64,000 nucleotides of DNA, from contig JBGTCD010000113.1 of assembly GCA_041749015.1 (NCBI GenBank), forward strand, positions 23,329-87,328, read 5' to 3'. Source of the stretch: JBGTCD01 sp041749015. GTDB lineage: Bacteria; Bacteroidota; Bacteroidia; Cytophagales; Cyclobacteriaceae. The number at the start of each line of letters is the position of its first letter. The stretch's first letter is position 1. Positions 55,827 to 64,000 of the stretch are shown here, one piece after another. The notes beneath the pieces were generated by a model. It searched no databases, had not been told where the DNA came from, and saw nothing but the letters and a program-made list of their open reading frames with translations. Both the position numbers and the translations under genes were made by a program.

Positions 55827-57512
55827 TTAGAATACAATCTCTGCTTTCTTAAATTTTGCTTTTAATAATTCAAAGTCTTTAGGGTCAATAGGGTTCCCTT
55901 GAATATATATTTTTTCTAACTTCTTTAGTTTATAAAACTCCTGGGGTATTCTTGAAATACCGTTATTATCAAGTATCAAAAACTTTAAATTTTTCATAGA
56001 TCCGATTTCGGGTGGGAGAAATGATATTTGATTATTACTTAAATCCAAAGCTTCCAATTTTTGAAGAGAAATGAGTTCCATCGGAAATGATTTTAATTGG
56101 TTAGAAGCAAGTCCTAATATTTTTAACCTTTTAAGGTTCCTAAAATTTAATGGTAAACTCTCTACTTTATTTTCAAAAAGATATAACTCTTGAAGGTTAG
56201 TTAAGAGGCCAATTTCGTTTGGTAACTTTTGAAGGTCATTCCTTTCAAGATCTAAAAATTCTAAGTTGTTAAGTTTCAATATTTCCGATGGAAATGAGTT
56301 TATGCTATTATTTATCAGTGATAATCGTTTTACAGATTTTGGATCTTCAAGCGCCTTACTTAAACTAGTGAAAGTAAAGTTAGCGGATGAAACTATTGAA
56401 ATAGGGGCGCTTCTTGATACTCCTGTGGGGTTGCCTAACCTACGTGTCTCTCTCACAACTCCAATGGCTAATACGACCACTTCATTAAGTAGGAGAGCAT
56501 CCGAACTTGCAGTAAATTGTTGAATTTTTAAAGGCCTATCTAAACCAAAACTAACTGGTAAAATAAATTTGTTGAAATGCGATTTGTCATATAACGATTT
56601 TGTTAATTCAATTGGTGTAGCAATTATAATTCTTCGCACTTCGTCACCACAATCTGCACCAATGTCTTTAAGGAGTTTAACACTTATGACATTACCTAAA
56701 TTATCTACCTGAAATTCAGCAAATACAGCTCCTTCGATTCCCATTCTTCTGGCCTGGACTGGGTATTTGATATTTTCAGAAAAAAAGTTGTAAAAATCCT
56801 TTAAATCTAATGCTTCAATGTCTGGAATATCAGCGCTGATTATCGGAAGTAAAAAATATTGAGAAACCCTGTTTTGTCTTTGTGTGGCCGGCGTCCAATT
56901 TGGCATCTTTTGAAATGTTTGTCTCACTGCAGTCTTAACCAATTCAGTGGAGTCTGAAATTGAAATCTCAACAGCTTCTCCACTTTCATTAATCTCAAAG
57001 ACTATATTGAAACCTTGTTCATCAACTTGGGGAAGTTCAGATGCTAAGGCATTTCCAATGAAATCATAAAAGTTGTTCAATCCACCAGGGAACGATGCAT
57101 CAGATTCAACTATAATTATGTCGCTATCATTTTTAGTTTTAGATACTTCTGATGTAAGTTCATTTGCGACACGTTTTGGGTAAGCATTAAGATTTAACTT
57201 ATTTAATAGAGTATACTCTTTTTCCAAAAATAATTTAAAATGATCCTCGGCAGGAATTTGTATTTCATAAGTTTTAAATCCTCTATGTGAAACTATAAGT
57301 GCTTTATGTATTGAAGCATCTATTGTCAATTCAAAGAAGCCTATCTGGTTAGTGAACGTTCCAGATGTAGCGCCAAGAATGACAACGTTCGCATCTTTTA
57401 TTGGCATTTGAGTTCCTGAGTCAAGAATACGTCCAATAATTTTGCGCTCTTGAGAAAATGTGTTGATACTTATCAACAAAAAGAGAATGAGTAATTTGAA
57501 TTTCAATGTCAT
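55827..57512 (-). CDS. CarboxypepD_reg + two TonB-like domains + leucine-rich repeats
   Basis: 561 residues. Signal peptide (LLILFLLISINTFS); carboxypeptidase-regulatory-like beta domain at 23-100 (GRILDSGTQMPIKDANVVIL); a degenerate TonB-C-like domain at about 130-225 (NWTPATQRQNRVSQYFLLPI); a clear TonB-C domain at 238-322 (FSENIKYPVQARRMGIEGAV); and six to seven 23-residue leucine-rich repeats at 393-545 (LPNEIGLLTNLQELYLFENK, LDLSNNQISFLPPEIGSMKN). I know no standard protein with this order. Likely a periplasmic or surface adaptor. In an operon with the TonB-like gene downstream. Confidence 0.82.
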   Translation of the reverse strand: MTLKFKLLILFLLISINTFSQERKIIGRILDSGTQMPIKDANVVILGATSGTFTNQIGFFELTIDASIHKALIVSHRGFKTYEIQIPAEDHFKLFLEKEYTLLNKLNLNAYPKRVANELTSEVSKTKNDSDIIIVESDASFPGGLNNFYDFIGNALASELPQVDEQGFNIVFEINESGEAVEISISDSTELVKTAVRQTFQKMPNWTPATQRQNRVSQYFLLPIISADIPDIEALDLKDFYNFFSENIKYPVQARRMGIEGAVFAEFQVDNLGNVISVKLLKDIGADCGDEVRRIIIATPIELTKSLYDKSHFNKFILPVSFGLDRPLKIQQFTASSDALLLNEVVVLAIGVVRETRRLGNPTGVSRSAPISIVSSANFTFTSLSKALEDPKSVKRLSLINNSINSFPSEILKLNNLEFLDLERNDLQKLPNEIGLLTNLQELYLFENKVESLPLNFRNLKRLKILGLASNQLKSFPMELISLQKLEALDLSNNQISFLPPEIGSMKNLKFLILDNNGISRIPQEFYKLKKLEKIYIQGNPIDPKDFELLKAKFKKAEIVF

Positions 57513-58115
57513 TTTATTTCATAGTCCGGAATTATAGAAGTTTTTTGTCGCATTGGAATTTCAATGTCAAAAAGGATTTATCACAAAATTAGGTATGTTT
57601 AGCTGTGGAAAAATCCATCGAATTTGTCAGTTGCAATAAAACAAATATAATTAAAAACATTAATGTGGGACAGGATCCCCCGCCATAAGTTATATACGCT
57701 GTTAGGCGGTCGGCTTTCTTTTCTTTCTATTTTGTTGTTTTTCCATCCATTGCAGAATATGCACTGTCGATTGGATCCCAAGTTCTATTTTATTTCCCAC
57801 CACATCCATAATATGGAGAAATTTATAAAAAATCATACAATATGCACGCAGCAATACAAGTGCTTAGAGAAAGTGAAGATTTGAAATAACACTAAACAAT
57901 GCCAGAATACAGGGCAAAAGTTGCAAAGCCCAATCCACCCAAAAAGCATATGAAAAAAGGGAAAGGAACGGCTGGTTGGGGACGTGGCTGATTGAGGCCA
58001 GGATTGCATATCCTGGGCTTGTCCGAATTCCGAAAGACAAAACCCTTGCCTGAAGGCTAGGCCTTTCCCATTTTACCCGGGCTGTCAAATAAATTTGCAG
58101 CCCTTGTAAAATGGA
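57513..58115. other. Gene-poor stretch with hairpins before tRNA-Arg
   Basis: About 600 bases without a recognised gene. Contains GCTGTTAGGCGG at 57698 (attC-like core but no second site), the inverted repeat CCAGGAT/ATCCTGG near 57994, and a hairpin GGGCTG..CAAAT/ATTTG..CAGCCC at 58079-58103. One tiny frame is listed separately. Confidence 0.5.
57899..57991 (+). CDS. Possible 30-residue basic miniprotein
   Basis: Reads MPEYRAKVAKPNPPKKHMKK and ends GKGTAGWGRG. Proline/lysine-rich with a glycine tail; could be a ribosome- or RNA-binding peptide, or chance. No ribosome-binding site or promoter box. Low confidence. Confidence 0.2.
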   Translation: MPEYRAKVAKPNPPKKHMKKGKGTAGWGRG

Positions 58116-58143
58116 AAAACCCCGGGACAGGTCCCGGGGTTTT
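58116..58143. terminator. Terminator of tRNA-Arg
   Basis: A perfect 13-base-pair inverted repeat (AAAACCCCGGGAC/GTCCCGGGGTTTT) with a two-base centre, 12 bases beyond the tRNA 3' end on the minus strand and followed by a five-T run. Confidence 0.85.
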
Positions 58144-58154
58144 GTCTTTCTTAG

Positions 58155-58228
58155 TGACCCCGCCAGGATTCAAACCTGGAACCTTCTGATCCGTAGTCAG
58201 ATACTCTATTCAGTTGAGCTACGAGGCC
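58155..58228 (-). tRNA. tRNA-Arg (anticodon ACG)
   Basis: 74 bases, 5' GGCCTCGTAGCTCAACTGAA. Cloverleaf pieces: acceptor GGCCTCG/CGGGGTC, anticodon stem TCTGA/TCAGA around loop CTACGGA, T arm CCAGG/CCTGG with TTTGAAT. ACG (inosine-modified) reads CGU/C/A. CCA is not encoded. The D-arm AGCTCAACTGAATAGAGT is normal. It stands at the edge of the AT-rich variable region. Confidence 0.96.
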
Positions 58229-58307
58229 TTTTTATTTGAGCAGGCAAATTTAACCAAATAATACACTCAAAAAAAACCAATAACCTTTATTGTTGGCCAA
58301 AAAGAAT

Positions 58308-58315
58308 TAATTTTG
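58308..58315 (+). promoter_or_regulatory. -7 box of outer membrane protein gene
   Basis: TAATTTTG fits TAnnTTTG, 40 bases before the start. A clear AAGGAG-type ribosome-binding site (58339-58344), rare in this window, supports the ATG at 58355. Confidence 0.55.
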
Positions 58316-58354
58316 CGCCTTGAAATAAATTTCATCAAAAGGAGTTAATCCCAT

Positions 58355-59131
58355 ATGTATCGAATCCAATTTTCCTATTTACTTGTTTTTTTCTTCTCAC
58401 TATTGACGCTACAGGGAACAGCCACCGGCCTTACTGATCCTGAAGAAAAAACCGGTGTCCTCAAAATGAGCCGGGTGCAGGCAAGGCCTGATCTGCCCGG
58501 ATCACTGAGCATTGATTTTGGATTTAATTCCGTACCTCAGAATGGTGGTTCAGGCTCATTCAGATTACTAGGAAGCCGGTCATTGAACCTGACCTATTAC
58601 TATGATTTTTATATGGGCCAGTCGCCCATCAGCATACACTCTGGCCTGGGAGTGGGCCTTGATCGATACAAGTTTGACAGTCTGGTCACTATGACCACCA
58701 CTTTGGATGCTGACCTTAACAAGTCTGTAAATTTAGAAGGTTTGGGTGAGGTATTTTCAGATATCAGGTCAGTGGATAAATCCATGTTTGTGACCAATTA
58801 TATTGACATCCCTCTTGAAGTAAGATACACCGTACTACCCAGGCAGCGTCATAAAAGTTTTTGGGTAAGTGCCGGAGGAAAAGTTGGGGTGCTGTTTCAA
58901 TCCCATACCAAAGTGAAATATGAGGATATTGCCAAGGATGATATTAGTATAAAAAACAGAGAAAACTTCGAATTGGAGCCCATCCGCTATGCTTTTATTG
59001 CCAGAATGGGTGTGGGCAGTTTCAGTGCCTACTATATCCAAAGGCTCAACCCACTTTTTAAGGGGGATCATACACCATTGGGCATCGATGCCACTAACTT
59101 TACAGTAGGCTTATCCATCAGGGTATTCTAA
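58355..59131 (+). CDS. Outer membrane beta-barrel protein, PorT-like
   Basis: 258 residues with signal peptide (YLLVFFFSLLTLQGTATG). Alternating hydrophobic strands such as SLNLTYYYDFYMGQSPISIH, a barrel ending in FTVGLSIRVF with C-terminal Phe, and FWVSAGGKVGVLFQSHTKVK indicate a small eight-strand barrel of the PorT/OMP_b-brl family. PorT is needed for type IX secretion in relatives; whether this is the ortholog cannot be judged. Strong ribosome-binding site. Confidence 0.75.
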   Translation: MYRIQFSYLLVFFFSLLTLQGTATGLTDPEEKTGVLKMSRVQARPDLPGSLSIDFGFNSVPQNGGSGSFRLLGSRSLNLTYYYDFYMGQSPISIHSGLGVGLDRYKFDSLVTMTTTLDADLNKSVNLEGLGEVFSDIRSVDKSMFVTNYIDIPLEVRYTVLPRQRHKSFWVSAGGKVGVLFQSHTKVKYEDIAKDDISIKNRENFELEPIRYAFIARMGVGSFSAYYIQRLNPLFKGDHTPLGIDATNFTVGLSIRVF

Positions 59132-59134
59132 AGT

Positions 59135-59917
59135 TTACCTGCCTTTAAAATCTGGTTTTCTCTTTTCAGAAAATGCCTTTACTCCTTCCTGATGATCCTC
59201 GGTACTGCCGGCTATCTCCTGACAGTAAGACTCATAATCAAGCATTTCTTCTAAAGAGGCAGACATGGCCTTGTTAAGCATTTTTTTGATGAGGCCGATA
59301 GCGCGTGTCGGGGCTGCTTTATAATAATCTGTAATCTCCTTAACCCTTTCATCCAGCATTGACGCTGCCACCACATCTTTAATAAGGCCGAGCTCCAGAG
59401 CCTCCTGTGAGGATACCTTTCTACCGGTGGTACAAAGATCAAATGCACGGGAATACCCTATAAGCCCGGGTAGAAAAAAGGAAGAGCCGGAATCCGGGAC
59501 CAGCCCAATATTAATAAATACCTCAATCAGACTTGCTTCCTCCGAGGCAATAATCATATCACAAGCGAGGGCAATTGAACACCCGGCCCCTGCTGCGACT
59601 CCATTAAGCCTGCAAATCACTGGCTTGGGCATGTTTCTGATGCCCCGAATGATGGGATTATAACGCTTATCCAAAGAGCCCTTAAAAGAACGGCCAGGGT
59701 CTGCCTGCGAGGCTTTCAGGTCCTGCCCTGAGCTGAAGGCCTTTCCCGCACCGGTGATGACCACCACCCTCACCCCGGCATCCTTGGTGCATTGCTTCAG
59801 AGCATCCTGCAATTCGAAGCTCATCGTATCATTAAATGCATTGTAAACATCGGGGCGATTGAGGGTAATTGTTGCTACCCCATCTACAGTTTCAAACTTC
59901 AAATGCTCAAAATCCAT
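59135..59917 (-). CDS. Enoyl-CoA hydratase/isomerase family protein, PaaG-like
   Basis: The Met at 59917 (MDFEHLKFETVDGVATITLN) gives 261 residues; the longer frame upstream overlaps the neighbour and is spurious. Crotonase motifs: oxyanion hole GAGKAFSSGQDL and CRLNGVAAGAGCSIALACD, then the acid-bearing FINIGLVPDSGSSFFLPG, whose Asp pattern is that of the PaaG isomerase rather than hydratases. Role in fatty- or phenylacetic-acid degradation; no paa cluster here. Confidence 0.88.
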   Translation of the reverse strand: MDFEHLKFETVDGVATITLNRPDVYNAFNDTMSFELQDALKQCTKDAGVRVVVITGAGKAFSSGQDLKASQADPGRSFKGSLDKRYNPIIRGIRNMPKPVICRLNGVAAGAGCSIALACDMIIASEEASLIEVFINIGLVPDSGSSFFLPGLIGYSRAFDLCTTGRKVSSQEALELGLIKDVVAASMLDERVKEITDYYKAAPTRAIGLIKKMLNKAMSASLEEMLDYESYCQEIAGSTEDHQEGVKAFSEKRKPDFKGR

Positions 59918-59928
59918 GGTTCTGATTT

Positions 59929-60549
59929 TTATTGTATAAAGAATAAAGTAGCCAGGGCTACGAGAAACCCAACGCTCCCTCCTATGTAAATTTCCACAGG
60001 GCTGTGCTTGTTTAATTGCAACCGTGCTGAGGCTAAAAGCCCTGCTGCGGCCAAACCTGCACATAATGCCCAGAGCAGTGCTACGGCTTCATAACGGATC
60101 AAAAACACCAGCATAAAGCCGGAAAACCCATAAGTCCCCATAGCATGAAGGCTCAGCTTCATAAAAAAATTGATGATCAATGCTAACAAGCTCATCACCC
60201 CAATAGCATAAAATATTATGACGATATTAAAGTTAACCTCAAGCCAAAATTGAAAAAATGAGGTAATCACAACTAGGTACAAGAGGTAAAAAATCATGGG
60301 CACCATTCGCTCCTTTTGTTCATCCATAAACAGGCTTGAAATAATACCGAACCCCTTTAAAGTAAGTATCGTGAAAGCAGGCAAAAGTATGGTGACCAGA
60401 ATCACCAGACCGATGAATGGGGTCAAAAATTCCCTGCTGAATGGCCCGATGGCTGAGGGTACCAAATGGTACAAGACCATAATTAATACCACAGGCATAA
60501 AAATGGGATGAAGGACCAGGCTTATAAACCTTGCTAAATTGGTGACCAC
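59929..60549 (-). CDS. PAP2-superfamily-like membrane protein
   Basis: 206 residues, about six membrane helices. FMKLSLHAMGTYGFSGFMLV and SARLQLNKHSPVEIYIGGSV resemble the K..H and SR..H motifs of PAP2-type lipid phosphatases, with Lys in the first and His in the last. GTG start overlaps the rpoN stop by one base (TAGTG), so it is translationally coupled to rpoN. Substrate unknown. Confidence 0.65.
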   Translation of the reverse strand: MVTNLARFISLVLHPIFMPVVLIMVLYHLVPSAIGPFSREFLTPFIGLVILVTILLPAFTILTLKGFGIISSLFMDEQKERMVPMIFYLLYLVVITSFFQFWLEVNFNIVIIFYAIGVMSLLALIINFFMKLSLHAMGTYGFSGFMLVFLIRYEAVALLWALCAGLAAAGLLASARLQLNKHSPVEIYIGGSVGFLVALATLFFIQ

Positions 60550-61979
60550 TATATTTCTTTTCGGAGTCTTGCCACTGGAATTTTTAGCTGCTCTCTATAT
60601 TTGGCTACTGTTCTACGCGCAATATTATATCCCTTGGCTTTGAGCATTTTTTCAAGCTTATCATCTGAGAGCGGCTTTTTCTTATCTTCATGGTCTATAA
60701 ATTCTTTCAAGGTACTCTTTACTTCCCTGCTGCTCACATCCTCACCACTATCTGTAGCTATGCCTTCAGAAAAGAAGTATTTTAAAGGATAAATACCAAA
60801 CTCGGTTTGAACCGACTTGCTATTAGCCACTCTTGACACAGTAGAGATATCCATATCGATGATCTGCGCTATATCTTTTAGGATCATAGGTCTGAGTTTG
60901 CTCTCATCCCCCTCCAGGAAAAAATCATACTGATAATCCACGATGGCCTTCATGGTACGCAACAGCGTATGCTGTCTTTGCTTGATCGCATCGATAAACC
61001 ATTTGGCGGCATCCAATTTCTGTTTTACAAATGTGACCGTCTCTTTCAGCTTTTTATCCTTTTTATCGCTTTTATCATAGGCGCTAAACATATCTGAGTA
61101 GGAGCGGCTGATCCTTAACTCGGGAGCATTTCTGGAATTCAATGCCAGGTCAATTTTACCATGACTGCTGGTAAGGATAAAATCAGGGATCAGGAATTGG
61201 GTCCTGGTAGCCCCTCCTGCTGCGCCTCCGGGCTTTGGATTGAGTTTGGTGATCAGGTCCACCGCAGCTTTGATATCATCCTCACTTTCTGCCCCTAATT
61301 TTCGCTGTATTTTATCGTAGTGCTTTTTGGTGAATTCCTCAAAGCAGGTATTCAGGATATTAAGAGCCATTTCCACATCGGGAGTCCTGTCTATCCTCCG
61401 CTCCAGCTGTAGAATAAGGCATTCCTGAAGACTCCTGGCAGCTATTCCGGCAGGGTCAAATTCCTGTATTTTCCTTAAAATTTCCTCGACCTCGTCCAGG
61501 TCAGTCTCAATATTCTGAGAAAAAGCCATATCATTAATGATGGCTTCGAGGTCGCGCCTGACATACCCATCACTTTCAATACTGCCTATCAACTGCTTCC
61601 CGATGGTATACCGTCTTTCATCAAGATTCAAATAACCCAACTGACTCATAAGCTGCTCATTCAGAGTGGCCATCATCGGTATGGGCATATCCCTGTCCTC
61701 CCCGTTATCCCCATCACCCTGCATCTTATACCCGCTCATGTCATCATCACGGAGGTAGTCTTCTATATCTACATCATCATCTTTGGTCTGCTCTTCAAAA
61801 TCATCCCCTTCATAGTCGTCGGCCTCTTCCTTTCCCTCCTCCAGCGCAGGATTGATTTCCAACTCCTCCTCGATCCTGGTTTCTAACTCAGCAGTAGGCA
61901 CCTGCAGCAGTTTGATGAACTGGATCTGCTGGGGCGATAGCTTCTGTAGTAAACTTTGATGTAGCCCTAATTTTTGCAT
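60549..61979 (-). CDS. rpoN: RNA polymerase sigma-54 factor
   Basis: 476 residues. The N-terminal activator-interacting region is Gln/Leu-rich (HQSLLQKLSPQQIQFIKLLQ), followed by an acidic stretch (62-90), the core-binding domain with QEFDPAGIAARSLQECLILQ, and the DNA-binding end with the RpoN box ARRTVAKYREQLKIP. First gene of a two-gene unit. Requires an AAA+ activator; none is in the window. Confidence 0.95.
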   Translation of the reverse strand: MQKLGLHQSLLQKLSPQQIQFIKLLQVPTAELETRIEEELEINPALEEGKEEADDYEGDDFEEQTKDDDVDIEDYLRDDDMSGYKMQGDGDNGEDRDMPIPMMATLNEQLMSQLGYLNLDERRYTIGKQLIGSIESDGYVRRDLEAIINDMAFSQNIETDLDEVEEILRKIQEFDPAGIAARSLQECLILQLERRIDRTPDVEMALNILNTCFEEFTKKHYDKIQRKLGAESEDDIKAAVDLITKLNPKPGGAAGGATRTQFLIPDFILTSSHGKIDLALNSRNAPELRISRSYSDMFSAYDKSDKKDKKLKETVTFVKQKLDAAKWFIDAIKQRQHTLLRTMKAIVDYQYDFFLEGDESKLRPMILKDIAQIIDMDISTVSRVANSKSVQTEFGIYPLKYFFSEGIATDSGEDVSSREVKSTLKEFIDHEDKKKPLSDDKLEKMLKAKGYNIARRTVAKYREQLKIPVARLRKEI

Positions 61980-62018
61980 TATCGTATCTGCCGAATTTTA
62001 TTTGTTAATAAGTTAATC

Positions 62019-62026
62019 CAAAATTA
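62019..62026 (-). promoter_or_regulatory. Candidate -7 box of rpoN
   Basis: TAATTTTG on the minus strand, 40 bases upstream of the ATG, in the 121-base divergent gap with asnS. No matching -33. Confidence 0.4.
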
Positions 62027-62100
62027 AGAAATTTCCATCATCTCGCTGGTAAAAAAGAGCGGAAAGTCGTTCTTTTGACCACAATTTCGAAATTCTTTTC

Positions 62101-63537
62101 ATGCTTAAGAGAAATAAAATAAAATCCCTGCTGGCCACAGCCCCCAACGGCCAGGAAGTATTGGTCAAAGGCTGGGTGCGCACATTCCGCAGCAACCGAT
62201 TCGTGGCCCTTAATGATGGCTCAGGTCTGCAAAGTATTCAAATCGTGGTAGATTTTGAAAAAATGGATCCGGGCCTGCTGAAAAGAATCACCACAGGAGC
62301 ATGTCTGGCCGTGACCGGCAGCCTGGTAGCCTCTCAGGGCAAGGGCCAGTCAGTGGAGATTATGGCGCATTCTATAGAAGTGCTTGGAGATTCGGATGCC
62401 GAGCAATACCCTCTCCAGCCCAAAAAACATTCCATGGAATTCCTGAGGGAAAATGCCCACCTGCGGGTCCGGACCAATACTTTTGGTGCAGTGTACCGGG
62501 TACGGCATGGGCTGGCCTTTGCGGTGCACCAGTTTTTTAATGAAAAGGGATTCTTTCATGTGCATACCCCGGTCATTACCGGGTCAGATGCTGAAGGGGC
62601 CGGAGAGACCTTCCGGGTCACCACCCTGGACCCGGTCAATCCGCCAAAGACTGACAAGGGAGTGGTGGATTACAAGGAAGATTTTTTTGAGAAAGAGGCC
62701 AATCTGACCGTTTCAGGGCAGCTCGAGGCCGAGACCGCCGCACTGGGGCTATCAGAAGTCTATACTTTTGGGCCCACATTCAGAGCTGAAAACTCCAATA
62801 CCACCAGGCATCTTGCCGAATTCTGGATGATTGAGCCGGAGATGGCTTTTTATGATATCCGGGACAACATGGACCTGGCCGAGGAATTTCTGAAATACCT
62901 GGTGCAATATGTCATGACCCATTACCAGGAAGACCTGGAGTTCTTATCCAACAGAGAGGCGGAGGAAGAAAAGCTGAAGCCCCAGCAGGAGCGTAATACC
63001 ATGTCGCTGATCGAAAGGCTGAAGTTTATCCTGGAGGCGCCTTTTGAAAGAATCACTTATACCGAAGCCATTGATATTCTCCGCAACAGCAAGCCCAACA
63101 AAAAGAAGAAATTCAAATATCTGGTGGAGGCCTGGGGTACGGACCTGCAGTCAGAGCATGAGCGGTATCTGGTGGAGCAGCATTTCAAAAAGCCGGTCAT
63201 TTTGTACAACTATCCCAGGGACATCAAGGCCTTCTACATGCGGGCCAATGAGGACGGGAAAACGGTAGCTGCCATGGACGTGCTGTTTCCCGGGATCGGG
63301 GAAATCATCGGGGGGTCACAGCGTGAGGAACGCCTCCCCCAACTCCAAAAGAGAATGGAGGAGATGGACATTCCCGCTGAGGAGCTGTGGTGGTATCTGG
63401 ATTTGAGAAAATTTGGTTCTGCCCTGCATAGTGGTTTTGGGCTTGGCTTTGAGCGGCTGGTGCAGTTTGTCACGGGTATGGGCAATATCAGAGATGTGAT
63501 CCCTTTCCCCCGCACCCCCGGGAATGCGGAATTTTAA
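62101..63537 (+). CDS. asnS: Asparaginyl-tRNA synthetase
   Basis: Charges tRNA-Asn. 478 residues: N-terminal OB-fold (VLVKGWVRTFRSNRFVALND), then class II catalytic core with motif 2 FRAENSNTTRHLAEFWMIEP and motif 3 GFGLGFERLVQFVTGMG. The IEPEM segment is typical of AsnRS against AspRS. Its stop codon is the first unit of the hexamer repeat described next. Presence implies direct Asn charging. Confidence 0.95.
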   Translation: MLKRNKIKSLLATAPNGQEVLVKGWVRTFRSNRFVALNDGSGLQSIQIVVDFEKMDPGLLKRITTGACLAVTGSLVASQGKGQSVEIMAHSIEVLGDSDAEQYPLQPKKHSMEFLRENAHLRVRTNTFGAVYRVRHGLAFAVHQFFNEKGFFHVHTPVITGSDAEGAGETFRVTTLDPVNPPKTDKGVVDYKEDFFEKEANLTVSGQLEAETAALGLSEVYTFGPTFRAENSNTTRHLAEFWMIEPEMAFYDIRDNMDLAEEFLKYLVQYVMTHYQEDLEFLSNREAEEEKLKPQQERNTMSLIERLKFILEAPFERITYTEAIDILRNSKPNKKKKFKYLVEAWGTDLQSEHERYLVEQHFKKPVILYNYPRDIKAFYMRANEDGKTVAAMDVLFPGIGEIIGGSQREERLPQLQKRMEEMDIPAEELWWYLDLRKFGSALHSGFGLGFERLVQFVTGMGNIRDVIPFPRTPGNAEF

Positions 63538-63576
63538 CGCTAACGCTAACCCAAACTCTAACCCTAACTCTAACTA
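63535..63576. repeat. Telomere-like hexamer tandem repeat
   Basis: Seven units of period six: TAACGC, TAACGC, TAACCC, AAACTC, TAACCC, TAACTC, TAACTA. The first TAA is the asnS stop. Probably a simple-sequence tract. Confidence 0.85.
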
Positions 63577-63859
63577 AATGAGACCCTTTCGGGAATCGGG
63601 GGGTGGTCAGGGCTTTTAGGGCCTGATAGTATTAAGCCACTGATGCGACAGCAACATATGCTAGGTCAAGCCAAGAATTTGGCTGGACCTTTGCTTCGGC
63701 CCTTGAGGTAATTGCGTTAAGAAATTTCCAGTTTTGAAGCGGCCAAAAATTTCACTGTCTGAGCCCCAAAGGGGTGAGTTGGAAATTTTTAGCTGAGAAA
63801 ATGGAAATTTTAGCAAATTCCCTCACAGGCCTTGATTCTTTTGCTTACTTTTCTCATCA
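63577..63859. other. Intergenic stretch, hairpin only
   Basis: No gene recognised. A hairpin AGCCAA-GAAT-TTGGCT (63669-63684), extended by GGTC/GACC, lies in the middle; no T-run follows. Confidence 0.45.
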
Positions 63860-64000
63860 TGGACTTGCTACATTTGACTGGACAGTAAGTTAAGCGTAAA
63901 ATGCTAAATTTACTGATTATGAAAAGAGAAAGAAGAAAATTTGACAAGGAGTTTAAAATAATGGCGGTGGATCTATCCTTAACAGCAGGTAAATCTGTAA
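63860..64000 (+). mobile_element. Left end of IS3-family-like insertion sequence (cut by window)
   Basis: From 63919 a frame opens MKRERRKFDKEFKIMAVDLS and runs off the window, matching the start of IS3-type OrfA (helix-turn-helix transposase subunit). The terminal inverted repeat probably begins TGGACTTGCTACATTTGACT at 63860. The other end and OrfB are not seen. Confidence 0.65.

Noticed and set aside
57686..57710. attC-like core GTTAGGC near CGCTGTTAGGCGG
   Set aside because: Only one of the two simple sites is present and no integron integrase or cassette array is seen.
57985..58015. GCCAGGATT near 57994 as a duplicated tRNA-Arg 3' end (att site)
   Set aside because: Only nine bases match the tRNA; it is part of a local inverted repeat.
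1..64000. CRISPR arrays, prophage, restriction or retron systems
   Set aside because: No regularly spaced repeats, phage structural genes, methylase-nuclease pairs or intact reverse transcriptase were found.

Overview
The window looks like a chromosomal segment of a Bacteroidota bacterium, most likely order Cytophagales. The evidence is the gene content (one-subunit cytochrome b succinate dehydrogenase, a gliding-phylum style TIGR02757 protein, a DUF4905-like protein, TonB/CarboxypepD_reg proteins, PD40-OmpA and TPR-CHAT proteins), the near absence of Shine-Dalgarno sequences, and several upstream boxes fitting the Bacteroidota -7 consensus TAnnTTTG, once with a correctly spaced -33 TTG (sdhC). 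No rRNA, CRISPR array, prophage or replication origin was seen; one tRNA gene (Arg-ACG) is present.

Layout. 0-9.5 kb: a TerB/ABCG-type transporter fusion, hemA, then a tight four-gene minus-strand operon (C39-like peptidase, RLAN/RimK ATP-grasp ligase, GCS2-type ligase, N-formylglutamate amidohydrolase-like enzyme) that looks like a peptide-ligase/peptidase pathway of unknown product, divergent from an ECF-like sigma factor. 9.5-18.1 kb: sdhCAB with a near-ideal promoter, kdsB-nfeD, and a plus-strand run DUF4905-like / LysM-RlpA-like / TIGR02757. 18.2-24.1 kb: a galactose locus (galK, Na+/sugar symporter, galT, AraC regulator) in which a roughly 75-bp element is duplicated upstream of araC and between galK and a secreted protein. 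24.1-26.0 kb: acs.

26.0-32.8 kb is an AT-richer accessory island between acs and a GH65-like gene, bordered by an imperfect ~72-bp direct repeat. It carries a decapitated dinD, a small membrane protein, a DUF748/AsmA-like protein, an apparent 5' fragment of a group II intron, DUF5996, a fic tail, a zinc-ribbon miniprotein and a TPR-adenylate cyclase. 34.9-39.2 kb is a sulfur module (Crp/Fnr regulator with a Cys cluster, TauE, persulfide dioxygenase-rhodanese fusion, two YeeE/YedE half-transporters). 39.2-51.5 kb holds an OmpA-PD40 / TPR-CHAT caspase-like pair, pyruvate carboxylase, a TPR histidine kinase and a methyltransferase.

51.5-58.2 kb is a second AT-rich region ending at tRNA-Arg. It has a decayed REP-associated Y1 transposase with REP-like palindromes, a 90-bp direct repeat, orphan ParD, a frameshifted secreted protein, and a TonB-domain pair of which one member is an unusual CarboxypepD_reg + two TonB-like domains + leucine-rich-repeat protein. 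58.3-63.5 kb returns to core genes (outer membrane protein, enoyl-CoA hydratase family, membrane protein, rpoN, asnS). asnS ends in a telomere-like hexamer run, and the window ends inside an IS3-type orfA.

All functional calls come from reading the sequence; no database search was run.
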